The notes beneath the pieces were generated by a model. The model ran no database searches, was not told the origin of the DNA, and saw only the letters and a list, made by a program, of their open reading frames with translations. Both the position numbers and the translations under genes were made by a program. A stretch of 64,000 nucleotides of DNA. Source: DASCOT01 sp965197275 (GTDB lineage Bacteria; Acidobacteriota; UBA890; WLXD01). The stretch covers positions 127,182-191,181 of the forward strand of contig CBDAMQ010000023.1 of assembly GCA_965197275.1 (NCBI GenBank). The letters run 5' to 3'. Of this stretch, positions 24,489-32,893 are shown piece after piece (position 1 is the stretch's first letter; the number at the start of each line of letters is the position of its first letter).

Positions 24489-26033
24489 ATGAGCAAGCGA
24501 GACATAGACGAGACGACCGGTACGGAGACCAAGCTGAGCCGCCGAACCTTCGCGACCAGCTCCGTTGCAGCGGGCACAGCGGCAGTGACCCTGCCCAAGT
24601 CGTTGTTCGGCTCGACCCCGGCCAAGACGGCCGCCAAGAAGACCACCTATGGTCGCGCCGCCCGTGTCGAGATGCGCAACGATCCTGTTGGCTATGGTGG
24701 CCGCGGTGCGCCTGCCCTCACCGCGCCGCTTCCGCGCAAGGCCAGCGTGAACGGCTGGAAAGAGGGGACCACCATTCCTGCCGAGTACTACACCGAGGCG
24801 CAGCACTTCGACGCCGACGAGGCCTTCGTGGCGGAGAACCTATGGCAGTACACCGACCAGGCGAGCCGCATTCCCAACCCGGGTGATTTCTACGTCTTCG
24901 AGTTCGGCCGCTCCGAGTCGATTCTGATCGTGCGTGGGAACGACAACGAGATCCGCGGCTTCTATAACGTCTGCCGCCACCGCGGATCACGGCTGTGCCG
25001 CCACGACGCCGACGAGAAGCCCGGTGACCCGCGCCTGTCGGTCAAGCAGCTGGGGCAGTCGGGTAGCTCGCCTGTGTTTCGGTGCCCGTACCACGCCTGG
25101 ACCTACGACACCGAGGGCAGCCTCATCTACGCCTACGGCATGCAGGACGACTTCGACCCGGCGGACAACGGCCTGCTGCCCTGCCACCTGCGGGTCGCCG
25201 AAGGCCAGGTCTTCGTCAACCTGTCGAAGTCGGACACGCCGCCCGACTTCGAGACGGCTGTGGCCAGCCGGCTTGGTCCCGTTGGCGAGAAGTGGCCCCT
25301 GGCGGAGCTCAAGGTTGCGGCCCGCGAGTACTACCCGATCAACGCCAACTGGAAGCTGGCGCTGGAAAACTTCAAGGAGTGCTACCACTGCGGACCGGCG
25401 CATACTCCGCTGGTGACCACCCACAACTGGGACAACGACCTCACCCCCGAGCAGCGGGCCGACAAGGCCGCTGCGGTCGCTGCCTGGGTGCCGCCGCATG
25501 CCCGTCGACGGCGGAATTCCACGTCCGCTGATGCGGGCGCCGAGGGCATGGGCGGTGAAGGCATGGGCGAAGGCGCCGCCGACACGCCCGCCTACGGCAG
25601 CATGGGCGGGTTGCTCAATCCCGGCTTCGTCACCGGGTCAATCGATGGCAAGGCGGTGTCGATCCTGCTCCCGGGTATCACGGAGTGGAAGCACGAGACG
25701 GGCGGCACGACGACCGCCGAGTCGACTGGCTACTGGCAGACCTACGACGACCACGTTGCCGTGGCTCGGTTCACGCCGCGGTCGGAGAAGTTCACCGACT
25801 GCGAGATCGTCTGGCTGGTGCACCCCGACGCCGTCGAGGGTCGCGACTACGATCCGGACAACGTCAAGGCGCTGTGGCACGTCACTATCCAGGAGGACAT
25901 CTGGATTACCGACAACAACCACGCCGGCATCGAGTCGGGTGCATACGGCTCCGGTCGCTACTCCACCCATGAGGGCGGCCCGTCCCGCTTCATCGACTGG
26001 TACATGAAGGAGGTCGTACAGGCGGGGGACTGA
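24489..26033 (+). CDS. TAT-exported Rieske non-heme iron oxygenase (copy 1)
   Basis: A 514-residue alpha subunit. The leader has KLSRRTFATSSVAAGTAAVTL, a twin-arginine signal, unusual because most Rieske oxygenases are cytosolic. The Rieske site is CRH at residue 162-164 and CPYH at 199-202, with an insertion of about 18 residues between the two halves. The mononuclear iron site is in NWKLALENFKECYHCGPAH (His about 300 and 305) with Asp about 475 in ITDNNHAGIE. The E-C-Y-H-C motif resembles the choline/glycine-betaine/carnitine oxygenase branch, so a quaternary-amine-like substrate is possible but unproven. No reductase gene is adjacent. ATG follows GGAGGGCGGT. Confidence 0.88.
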   Translation: MSKRDIDETTGTETKLSRRTFATSSVAAGTAAVTLPKSLFGSTPAKTAAKKTTYGRAARVEMRNDPVGYGGRGAPALTAPLPRKASVNGWKEGTTIPAEYYTEAQHFDADEAFVAENLWQYTDQASRIPNPGDFYVFEFGRSESILIVRGNDNEIRGFYNVCRHRGSRLCRHDADEKPGDPRLSVKQLGQSGSSPVFRCPYHAWTYDTEGSLIYAYGMQDDFDPADNGLLPCHLRVAEGQVFVNLSKSDTPPDFETAVASRLGPVGEKWPLAELKVAAREYYPINANWKLALENFKECYHCGPAHTPLVTTHNWDNDLTPEQRADKAAAVAAWVPPHARRRRNSTSADAGAEGMGGEGMGEGAADTPAYGSMGGLLNPGFVTGSIDGKAVSILLPGITEWKHETGGTTTAESTGYWQTYDDHVAVARFTPRSEKFTDCEIVWLVHPDAVEGRDYDPDNVKALWHVTIQEDIWITDNNHAGIESGAYGSGRYSTHEGGPSRFIDWYMKEVVQAGD

Positions 26034-26036
26034 CGG

Positions 26037-26088
26037 GACGCAGGGCGGCCAACGGACGCGGGGCGGCCAACGGACGCGGGGCGGCGCC
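26037..26088. repeat. 18-bp tandem repeat, about 2.7 copies
   Basis: The unit GACGCGGGGCGGCCAACG is repeated head to tail (first copy with one A for G), just after the Rieske stop and directly before the IS481 target site. Confidence 0.8.
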
Positions 26089-26095
26089 GACTAGT

Positions 26096-27132
26096 TGTGC
26101 ATTCCGAGGACGTTGTTCACATCGGGGCTCACTTCTGAGATCAATGGGGTTGTCAAAGACACCAAAGCTCAGAAGGAGCGCCCGATGCAGTTGCATGGTA
26201 ACGCCCGCACGACGCCATACCTACGCCGCGAGATGGTACGCCGTGTCCTGGAGCAGGCGAAGCCTGTGAAGGATACGGCGGCAGCCCTGAGCGTGTCGGA
26301 GCGGACGGTGTTCAAATGGCTGCGTCGATACCGGCAAGAAGGCGAGTCGGGACTGGTTGATCGGAGCAGCCGACCGCACCGGTGTCCGCATCAAACGACT
26401 CCCCGGACGGTGCGCAGGATCCAGCGGCTGCGTCGCCACAAGTTGACGGCCTGGCAGATCAGCCAGCGAGTGTGTGTGCCACGCTCCACGGTATCGGACT
26501 GGCTGCGTCGTTCGGGAATGGGTCGGCTCCAAAACCTGGAGCCCAAGGTGCCGGTGCGGCGTTACGAACGCAAACGACCTGGCGAGCTGCTACACCTGGA
26601 TACCAAGAAGCTGGCGCGGATCACCAAGCCTGGCCACCGCATCCATGGCGACCGCTCCAAGCGTATCTATGGTGCTGGCTGGGAGTATGCCCATGTCGCC
26701 GTGGACGATCACTCGCGGGTCGCCTACACGGAAGTGCTACCGGCTGAGGATCAGCACACCTGCACGGCCTTTCTTGCCCGGGCCGTGGAGATGTTCGCAA
26801 CCCACGGCGTATCGATCCAACGCCTCATGACCGACAACGGCCCCGGCTACATCTCCAAGCGCTTCAATCTGCTGTGCCAGCAGCTCAACATCCGCCACAT
26901 CTACACGAAGCCCTATACGCCGCGCACCAACGGCAAGGCCGAACGCTTCATCCGCACACTCAAGGAGCAGTGGGCCTACGGCACCTGCTACCGGACTTCG
27001 GCTCACCGAGCTCGCGCACTTGTCCCCTGGACGAATCGTTACAATCGTCACCGACCCCATGCTGGCATCGGCAGTCAGACGCCTATGTCCAGGCTCGAGG
27101 TGAGTCCGTGAACAACCTACTCAGAACTCACA
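26096..27132 (+). mobile_element. IS481-family insertion sequence, apparently intact
   Basis: A 1037-bp element. The ends start TGTGCATTCCGAGG and, inverted, TGTGAGTTCTGAGT; over 25 bases 20 match and both reach GTTGTTCAC. The six bases ACTAGT lie immediately outside both ends (26090-26095 and 27133-27138), which is the NCTAGN target duplication known for IS481. One full-length transposase lies inside. The matching duplications and intact gene imply recent insertion. Confidence 0.93.
26185..27111 (+). CDS. IS481-family DDE transposase
   Basis: A 308-residue transposase. The N-terminal helix-turn-helix pair includes DTAAALSVSERTVFKWLRRY and a second motif LTAWQISQRVCVPRSTVSDWLRRSG. The catalytic core has Asp in LLHLDTKKL, Asp in MTDNGPGYIS and Glu in NGKAERFIRTLKEQW, followed by YNRHRPHAGIG. 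AAGGAG precedes the ATG at 26185. The length is normal for the family and the frame is uninterrupted, so the element may still be mobile. Confidence 0.95.
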   Translation: MQLHGNARTTPYLRREMVRRVLEQAKPVKDTAAALSVSERTVFKWLRRYRQEGESGLVDRSSRPHRCPHQTTPRTVRRIQRLRRHKLTAWQISQRVCVPRSTVSDWLRRSGMGRLQNLEPKVPVRRYERKRPGELLHLDTKKLARITKPGHRIHGDRSKRIYGAGWEYAHVAVDDHSRVAYTEVLPAEDQHTCTAFLARAVEMFATHGVSIQRLMTDNGPGYISKRFNLLCQQLNIRHIYTKPYTPRTNGKAERFIRTLKEQWAYGTCYRTSAHRARALVPWTNRYNRHRPHAGIGSQTPMSRLEVSP

Positions 27133-27153
27133 ACTAGTCGGCTCGGCCACGAG

Positions 27154-27741
27154 CTAGTGGGAGGCGCGGATCCTGTAGCTGAAGCTCCGGGTCACCGACT
27201 TGCCGTCCAGATGGACGGTGATGACGTCGCCGCGTACACCACGGACCTCGACGGAGCGATGCTCGTCGGACTTCCGTTGGCGCTCGTTCGTGTCGTTGAA
27301 CCACTTCGTGTCGACCGTGGTTCGCCCGTTCTTCTCGTCGACCTTACAAACCACGACCGATGCTCGTCCCTCGCCACCAGTCTCGTCGATCGTGATCGTC
27401 ACCGGCGTCGCGGGCGCAGGGAAAGACACGAACATCCTGCCGCCGGTGCCGACGAGAGTCCCGGTGAGATTGCGGTTGAATTCGAGTCGGCGCGGCCCGA
27501 TTCGGCCCCACCCGCCGGACGCCATCCTGTTCCAGAACTTGATCAGCTTGTCGGTCAGAAGCGCGCCCTGCTTGATGGAGCAGTCCACGGGTGACGAGCA
27601 CGGGTATGCCTTGACGAACTGATCCACCTCGTCCCAGATGTCGGAAGTCACTTTGGACGCCGACGAACAGGCCTGGGCATGAGCGGCTGCTGGACTGAAC
27701 CCCCACACCACGATGACGGCAACACACGCGAGGCGCTTCAT
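27154..27741 (-). CDS. Secreted protein of unknown function
   Basis: A 195-residue protein with a signal peptide (KRLACVAVIVVWGFSPAAAHA). The mature region begins ACSSASKVTSDIWDEVDQFVKAYPCSS and has four early cysteines that could pair. The C-terminal half is beta-rich, with VEVRGVRGDVITVHLDGKSVTRSFSYRI at the end. I recognise no family. The ATG at 27741 is preferred over an upstream in-frame codon because the signal peptide begins directly after it. It lies 16 bases from the right flank of the IS481 target duplication, which it escapes. Confidence 0.6.
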   Translation of the reverse strand: MKRLACVAVIVVWGFSPAAAHAQACSSASKVTSDIWDEVDQFVKAYPCSSPVDCSIKQGALLTDKLIKFWNRMASGGWGRIGPRRLEFNRNLTGTLVGTGGRMFVSFPAPATPVTITIDETGGEGRASVVVCKVDEKNGRTTVDTKWFNDTNERQRKSDEHRSVEVRGVRGDVITVHLDGKSVTRSFSYRIRASH

Positions 27742-27832
27742 GACCGAGACGCTACGCGCGGAGCGGCACGGCCGCAACCGGGGAGGGTCCAGGGTTACGC
27801 GATGTGAGGCGTGACGTCAGATAGACTTCGCC

Positions 27833-29598
27833 ATGCCTTTCGATGCGATCTTGGTGCTGGCGATCCTGGTTGGAGCGGTCGCGCTCTTTGTCTCCGAGAA
27901 GTATCCGCTCGACTTCGTGGCGCTGCTGGTGCTGGCGATGCTGCTCGTTCTGGGCCTGGTCACGCCGGAGGAGGGTGTCTCCGGCTTCAGCAATCCGGCG
28001 ACGGTGACGGTGGCGGCGATGTTCATCCTCAGCGCCGGTCTTCAGAAGACCGGTGCCACGGCGGCCGTCGGGCGCCTGATGGTCCGCTTCGGACGCAGCT
28101 ACTTCACTGCCCTGGTCGTGATCATGGGGACGATCGGCGTGATGTCGGCCTTCATCAACAACACCGCGGCTGTCGCCGTGTTCATTCCCCTGGTGATGGT
28201 GGTGGCGAACCGGCGCAAGATCGCCGCCTCGCGGCTGCTCATCCCGCTGTCGTACGCCTCGCAGTTCGGCGGCGTGTGCACGCTGATCGGCACGTCGACC
28301 AACCTGCTGGTCAGCTCCATCTCTGATCAGGCCGGCTACGGCGCCTTCAGCATGTTCGAGTTCAGCCGCATGGGGCTGATTCTCTTCGTCACCGGAGTCG
28401 TCTTCTTCCTTACTCTGGGGCGCTGGTTGCTTCCTGAACGCAAGGCACAGGAGCTCGCCGTCGCTTATCAGCTGGGCGAGTACATCACCGAGATGCGCGT
28501 CGGCAGGAACTCACCGCTGATCGGCAAGACGGTGCGGGAGAGCCGTCTGGGTGAGGATCACGACGTCACGGTGCTGCGGCTGCTACACGTCGCCAAGGCG
28601 GTCTGGGCACCGCTGCGACAGACGCTCGAGCTGGGCGATGTGCTGCTCGTGCGCGGCAGGCTTGCCGAGTTGATGCACCTTCGCGAGTCGGCGAGGTTGG
28701 AGCTCAACGTCGAGTTCAAGCTGCGGGATTCAACGCTGCAGACGGAGGAGATGCGGCTCGTTCAGGCACTGGTGGCGCCGGGATCGGAGCTCATCGGCCT
28801 CACCCTCAAGGACCTCGATTTCCGCAACCGCTACAAGGCGCTCGTGCTCGCGGTTCAGCGGCGTGGAGAGACGATCAGCGACAAGCTCAACTCCGTGAGC
28901 CTCGGTCTGGGTGACGCGCTGCTTATCCAAGCGCCCGAGGCGCAGATCAGGGCGTTGCGGAACGACGAGGACTTCATCGTCCTCGACGAGGTGCCGGGGG
29001 CCGGGATGCAGCACAAGGCACCGATGGTGCTGGCAATTCTCGCCGCTGTCGTCGGGCTGGCGGCGTTCAACGTCCTGCCGATCCTGGTCTCGGCGCTGCT
29101 CGGCTGCGCCGCCATGGTGCTGACTCGCTGTCTGCGACTGGACGAGGCCTACGGTGCCATCAACTGGCAGGTCATCTTTCTGCTGGCGGGCATCCTGCCG
29201 CTTGGCATCGCCATGCAAAAAAGCGGTGCGGCGGGTTTCATCGCCGACAACGCCGTTGGCATGGTCGGAGACATGGGTCCGGTGGCCGTGCTCGCCGTCG
29301 TTTACCTGATGACCTCGATCATGACCGACTGCATGAGCAACAACGCCGCGGCGGTGCTGCTCGCCCCGATCGCCATCTCGACGGCCGAGCAGGCGGCATC
29401 AACCCGAGACCGCTGCTGATGGCGATCACGTTCGCCGCCTCGACCGGGTTCTCGACGCCGGTCGGCTACCAGACGAACACGATGATCTACAACCCCGGTG
29501 GCTACAAGTACACGGACTTCCTGCGCACCGGGGTGCCGCTCAGCATCCTGTTCTGGATCATGTCGGTGATCTTCATTCCGCGGTTTTGGAGCTTCTGA
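27833..29598 (+). pseudogene. SLC13/DASS-type transporter with TrkA-C domains, single-base frameshift near the 3' end
   Basis: About 588 residues when repaired. The N-terminal half has membrane segments and the SNxxTxxxxxP-like region (FINNTAAVAVFIPLV, then GTSTNLLVSS). Two TrkA-C-type cytosolic domains lie between about residues 210 and 380. The C-terminal half repeats the fold (NWQVIFLLAGILPLG, then SNNAAAVLLAP). In the written sequence the frame ends at 29419 after AEQAAS; the next frame continues INPRPLLMAITFAAS, then TPVGYQTNTMIYNPGG and ends at 29598. One G added near 29396 restores it. Such transporters carry dicarboxylates or sulfate with sodium. Confidence 0.82.
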
Positions 29599-29733
29599 GC
29601 CTGCGGTTGACGGTGCCTCAGGGAAGCAGCACTCGACGAGGTCACCGTGTCGATCGGTCGGCCAATCGACTACGCTGTGCGCAGCCTGAACTGGCCAGCC
29701 GGGCAGGATTCGAGTTTGAGACGGAGGAGTGTG

Positions 29734-30981
29734 TTGAGGCGAATCACGCGGGCGATCGCGATTCAGCTGGTCCTGGTGTTCGCGGTCGCCTGTACACCAC
29801 CCCCGGCCTCCGATCCCGCTGCGGAGTCAGGCTCTGGCCAGCCCGAGCCAATCGAAAGCCAGCCGGCGGAAGGCGATGAGCAGGAGGAGCCCGAAGTAGA
29901 CCCCGAGGCGGCCATCATCCGACTGGATCCGAACGACGAGAACCTCGAGGTGTGGAGAGATCGCGACATCTCGGACGATCCACCGCGCGAGCCGGGACCG
30001 GTGGACATCGGATCGGCCCTGAGCTTTTTCGGGCTGCCTGTCGCCCGGACGCTCGAGGACCTGACCGCCGGTGAGGTGGAGGTAGCGTTCATCGGCGCCC
30101 CGGTCGACATGGGAGTCGGGTATCGCGGTGCTGGCGAGGGACCCACTGCGTTTCGCGCGCTGCGGCGCGGCGGCGGCAGCATGGAGACGATGATCAGCTG
30201 GCGGCAGGAACTGAAGGCCGTCGACTACGGCAACTCTCCGATCGACAACCTCAGTGTTGAGCGCAGCATGCCGCCGATTCGACGCATGGTGCGCGAGATT
30301 GCCGAGGCGGGCGCGATCCCGATCATCATCGGCGGGGATCACTCCATCGAGTTCGCCAACGTTGCCGGGCTCGCCGACGTGTACGGCAAGGAAACCGTCG
30401 GCGTCATCCACTTCGATGCCCACTACGATGCCGGCGACACGCGCAGCGGTCACCTTATCTCCCATGCGCAGCCGATACGCCGGCTTGTCGACGACGGACA
30501 CGTCCTCGGCCAGAACTTCATCCAGGTGGGTCTGCGCGGCGCCTGGCCGGGGGAGGCCGGGTTCGAGTGGATGCGGGCCAACAACCTCCGCTATCACACC
30601 ATGGCAGAGATCAATCGCGACGGCTGGGGCGCCGTCATGGAACGAGTTCTCGACGAGGCCAATGACGGTCCGGAGTATCTGCACATCTCGTTCGACATCG
30701 ACGTCATGGACCCGGCGTTCACCCAGGGGACCGGCACGCCGGTACCCGGTGGGCTGATGCCTCGGGAGGTGTTCCCCATCGTTCGCGGCCTGTGTGCCGA
30801 GAACAACGTCGTCGGTTTCGACCTCGTCGAGCTCAACCCCCTCCTCGATTCCGGCTACACGACCGTGCTCAACTCCAAACAGGTCGTCGACGAGTGCCTC
30901 ACGGGTATCGCGATGAGGAAGAAGGGGATCAGCGGCAGGGACTACCTGAGCCCGCTGACCGCGACCGACGCCCGACGCTAA
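29734..30981 (+). CDS. Lipoprotein of the agmatinase/arginase (ureohydrolase) family
   Basis: About 415 residues. The N-terminus is a lipoprotein signal with lipobox FAVAC (Cys about 20), followed by an acidic linker rich in Glu and Pro to about residue 80. The ureohydrolase domain keeps the manganese ligands: GGDHSIEF, HFDAHYDAGD and SFDIDVMDPAFTQGTGTPVPGG. Ureohydrolases are normally cytosolic, so the lipid anchor is odd. Start is TTG 29734 or GTG 29731, with GGAGGA just upstream. It may release urea from agmatine or a related guanidino compound in the periplasm. A spermidine-dehydrogenase-like gene is nearby. Confidence 0.85.
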   Translation: MRRITRAIAIQLVLVFAVACTPPPASDPAAESGSGQPEPIESQPAEGDEQEEPEVDPEAAIIRLDPNDENLEVWRDRDISDDPPREPGPVDIGSALSFFGLPVARTLEDLTAGEVEVAFIGAPVDMGVGYRGAGEGPTAFRALRRGGGSMETMISWRQELKAVDYGNSPIDNLSVERSMPPIRRMVREIAEAGAIPIIIGGDHSIEFANVAGLADVYGKETVGVIHFDAHYDAGDTRSGHLISHAQPIRRLVDDGHVLGQNFIQVGLRGAWPGEAGFEWMRANNLRYHTMAEINRDGWGAVMERVLDEANDGPEYLHISFDIDVMDPAFTQGTGTPVPGGLMPREVFPIVRGLCAENNVVGFDLVELNPLLDSGYTTVLNSKQVVDECLTGIAMRKKGISGRDYLSPLTATDARR

Positions 30982-31002
30982 CGATCTCCAAGGCGCGCCC
31001 GC

Positions 31003-31018
31003 AAGGGGTTCGACCCTT
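31003..31018. terminator. Short hairpin between convergent genes
   Basis: AAGGG and CCCTT flank a 6-base loop, 21 bases after the ureohydrolase stop and 28 before the SDR stop on the opposite strand. The stem is weak and there is no T tract. Confidence 0.25.
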
Positions 31019-31045
31019 CGCCCTGAGGGATGGTCCGACGTGAGC

Positions 31046-31804
31046 TCAGCGACCGGCCGTCGAACCGCCGTCAATCGCCAGCGCCGCACCAGTAATGAAA
31101 CGCGCCTCGGATGAGGCCAGATACAGCACCGCCTCGCCGATCTCGGCTGGGGTCGCGATGCGCTTCATCGGCGCGTAGTCGATCATCCCCTGCTCCGCCG
31201 CGGCCGGGTCATCTTTCTTGTCGATATGGTCGCGACGGATCATGTCGGTATCGACATAGCCGGGGCAGACGGAGTTGACTCTTACCTCTGGCGCCACTTC
31301 CAGCGCCATGGCCTTGGACATGTTGACCACCCCAGCCTTTGAGGCGCAGTACACCACGATGCCCGGAATCCCCATCAGGCCGGCGTCGGAGGCGATGTTG
31401 ACGATGTTGCCGTTGGACTTGCGCAGCTCGGGCAGCGCGGCGCGGCAGCAGAAGAACGTGCCCTTCAGGTTGACGTCGATGTGAGCGTCCCACATCGGCT
31501 CGTCGCTGTCCTCGATGGGTCTGCCAGAGCCGACACCGGCGCTGTTCACCAGAATGTCGAGACCGCCGAAGGCATCGCTCGCCGTCTCGACCGCTGATTC
31601 GCAGCCGGCAACGGTGCCGATATCGCCGGGCGCTGCCACCAGGCGATCACTGGCGCCAAGCTTCTCGATCGCTGCGCTCACGGATTGCTCTGTTCTGCCG
31701 TTGATGGCAACGCGCGCGCCGGTGTCGACAAAGGCTCGTGCAATCGCAAAGCCGATACCTCGACTGCCGCCGGTCACCAGGACTCGCTTGTCGGTGAAAT
31801 CCAT
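31046..31804 (-). CDS. Short-chain dehydrogenase/reductase
   Basis: A 252-residue classical SDR. The nucleotide-binding motif TGGSRGIG is at residue 11, NSAG near 90, the catalytic Ser in NIASDAG near 140 and YCASK near 155, with the PGYVDTDM stretch after. Such enzymes interconvert alcohols and ketones with NAD(P)H. It lies 5 bases downstream of the Ldh_2 gene, so the two are almost certainly co-transcribed. Substrate unknown. Confidence 0.92.
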   Translation of the reverse strand: MDFTDKRVLVTGGSRGIGFAIARAFVDTGARVAINGRTEQSVSAAIEKLGASDRLVAAPGDIGTVAGCESAVETASDAFGGLDILVNSAGVGSGRPIEDSDEPMWDAHIDVNLKGTFFCCRAALPELRKSNGNIVNIASDAGLMGIPGIVVYCASKAGVVNMSKAMALEVAPEVRVNSVCPGYVDTDMIRRDHIDKKDDPAAAEQGMIDYAPMKRIATPAEIGEAVLYLASSEARFITGAALAIDGGSTAGR

Positions 31805-31809
31805 GTCGT

Positions 31810-32796
31810 TCAGTTGCCGTCCACGAAAGCCCGGAGGTTATTCAGCAGATTGTCTTCCACTTCCAGCTCGCCAGTGTCGAGGATGCCGGCTCTGATCGTG
31901 TCGCCGCGCTCCCCCGGCACCATTACCTCCTCAACGCCATCGAGTCTCTTGGCTTGCTTTATGGCGGTTGTGATCTTGGTCGTTTCTTCGATGAAGCGCG
32001 ACACTCCGATCATCGCGTCAGGGTCGATCGCAATGACGACGTTGCCGTCATGATCGCTTCCATTTCAGAAATCCCCACCAACCAGAGCGCCGCCGATGAT
32101 CTGCACCATCAAGGCCAGACCGGCGCCCTTTACTCCTTGGTCGAACGGTCTGATCGCCCCTTCCATGATCTGGGCGGGGTCTGTGGTCTCGTGGCCCTCT
32201 TTGTCATAGCCGAGCCCTTCGGCGACCTGGACTCCCTGGGTCTTCGCTTCTAACAGACCGAAGAACGAGATCCCCGATGACGACATGTCCAGGACAATCG
32301 GTTCGCCGTCGGTAGGAACGCCCCACGCTATCGGGTTGGTACAGAACAGCGGTTCGAAGGAACCGGCGGGAGGCACCATCGCGTGCGGGTAGCTCGACAT
32401 GGTGATACCGATCAGACCCGCGTCCGCAATCCTGCGTGACCAGTATCCGATGGCACCGGATGATCCGTCGCCGGTATGCGTCCCCACGATCGCGATGCCT
32501 GTTTTCTTGGCCTTGTCGATCACCATGGTCACGGCTTGCTCCATGGCGATCGCCTCCATCGACAAGTTGGCGTTGATCACCGCGGTCGCGGGCGTTTCTT
32601 TTTCTATCGTTGGCGGCTGTGCGTCGGCGTGCTTGGGTATCCCCTTGCCAATCAGCTTCACGATGCCCTGATCGTTGCCTCTGGTCTGGGCATACATGAG
32701 CATTTCCAGGATGATGCGGCTCTCCTCTCCCGAGTAGCCGTACTTCAGAACGGCTCGTTCGGCCAGGTCTCGCAGATCTTGGAGGGGGATCTTCAC
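31810..32796 (-). CDS. Malate/L-lactate/ureidoglycolate dehydrogenase family (Ldh_2) with in-frame UGA
   Basis: Read through, the gene encodes 328 residues, the normal size of the family. The first 243 codons (to the TGA at 32067-32065) carry EEESRIILEMLMYAQTRGNDQG-like helix, THTGDGSSGAIGYWSRRI, then NPIAWGVPTDGEPIVLDMSSS and GAGLALMVQIIGGALVGGDF. The same frame then reads NGSDHDGNVVIAIDPDAM and SRFIEETTKI, the expected C-terminus, and ends at 31810. The UGA may be a Trp codon mutated by one base, or a sequencing error. A 6-bp hairpin with a loop beginning G sits 19 bases after it, within the loose rules for a bacterial selenocysteine element. NAD(P)-dependent 2-hydroxyacid oxidation is expected. 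Confidence 0.75.
32033..32051 (-). promoter_or_regulatory. Hairpin immediately after the in-frame UGA
   Basis: In the mRNA sense, AUGACG and CGUCAU pair around a 7-base loop GCAACGU. The loop begins 19 bases after the UGA. It could be coincidence in a coding region. Confidence 0.25.
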
Positions 32797-32893
32797 ACTC
32801 TCTCCGCCCTTGCCGTCTGCTCCCGATGGCGTAACCGTTGAGCCAGGTCGGTCACAGTCGGCGCGTCTGAGGATCTGGGCGTCGGGAGCACCC

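Noticed and set aside
32033..32067. Firm call of a selenoprotein at the in-frame UGA
   Set aside because: The hairpin is short and such structures arise by chance in GC-rich genes; the family is not known to me as a selenoprotein and a Trp codon explains the UGA with one base change.
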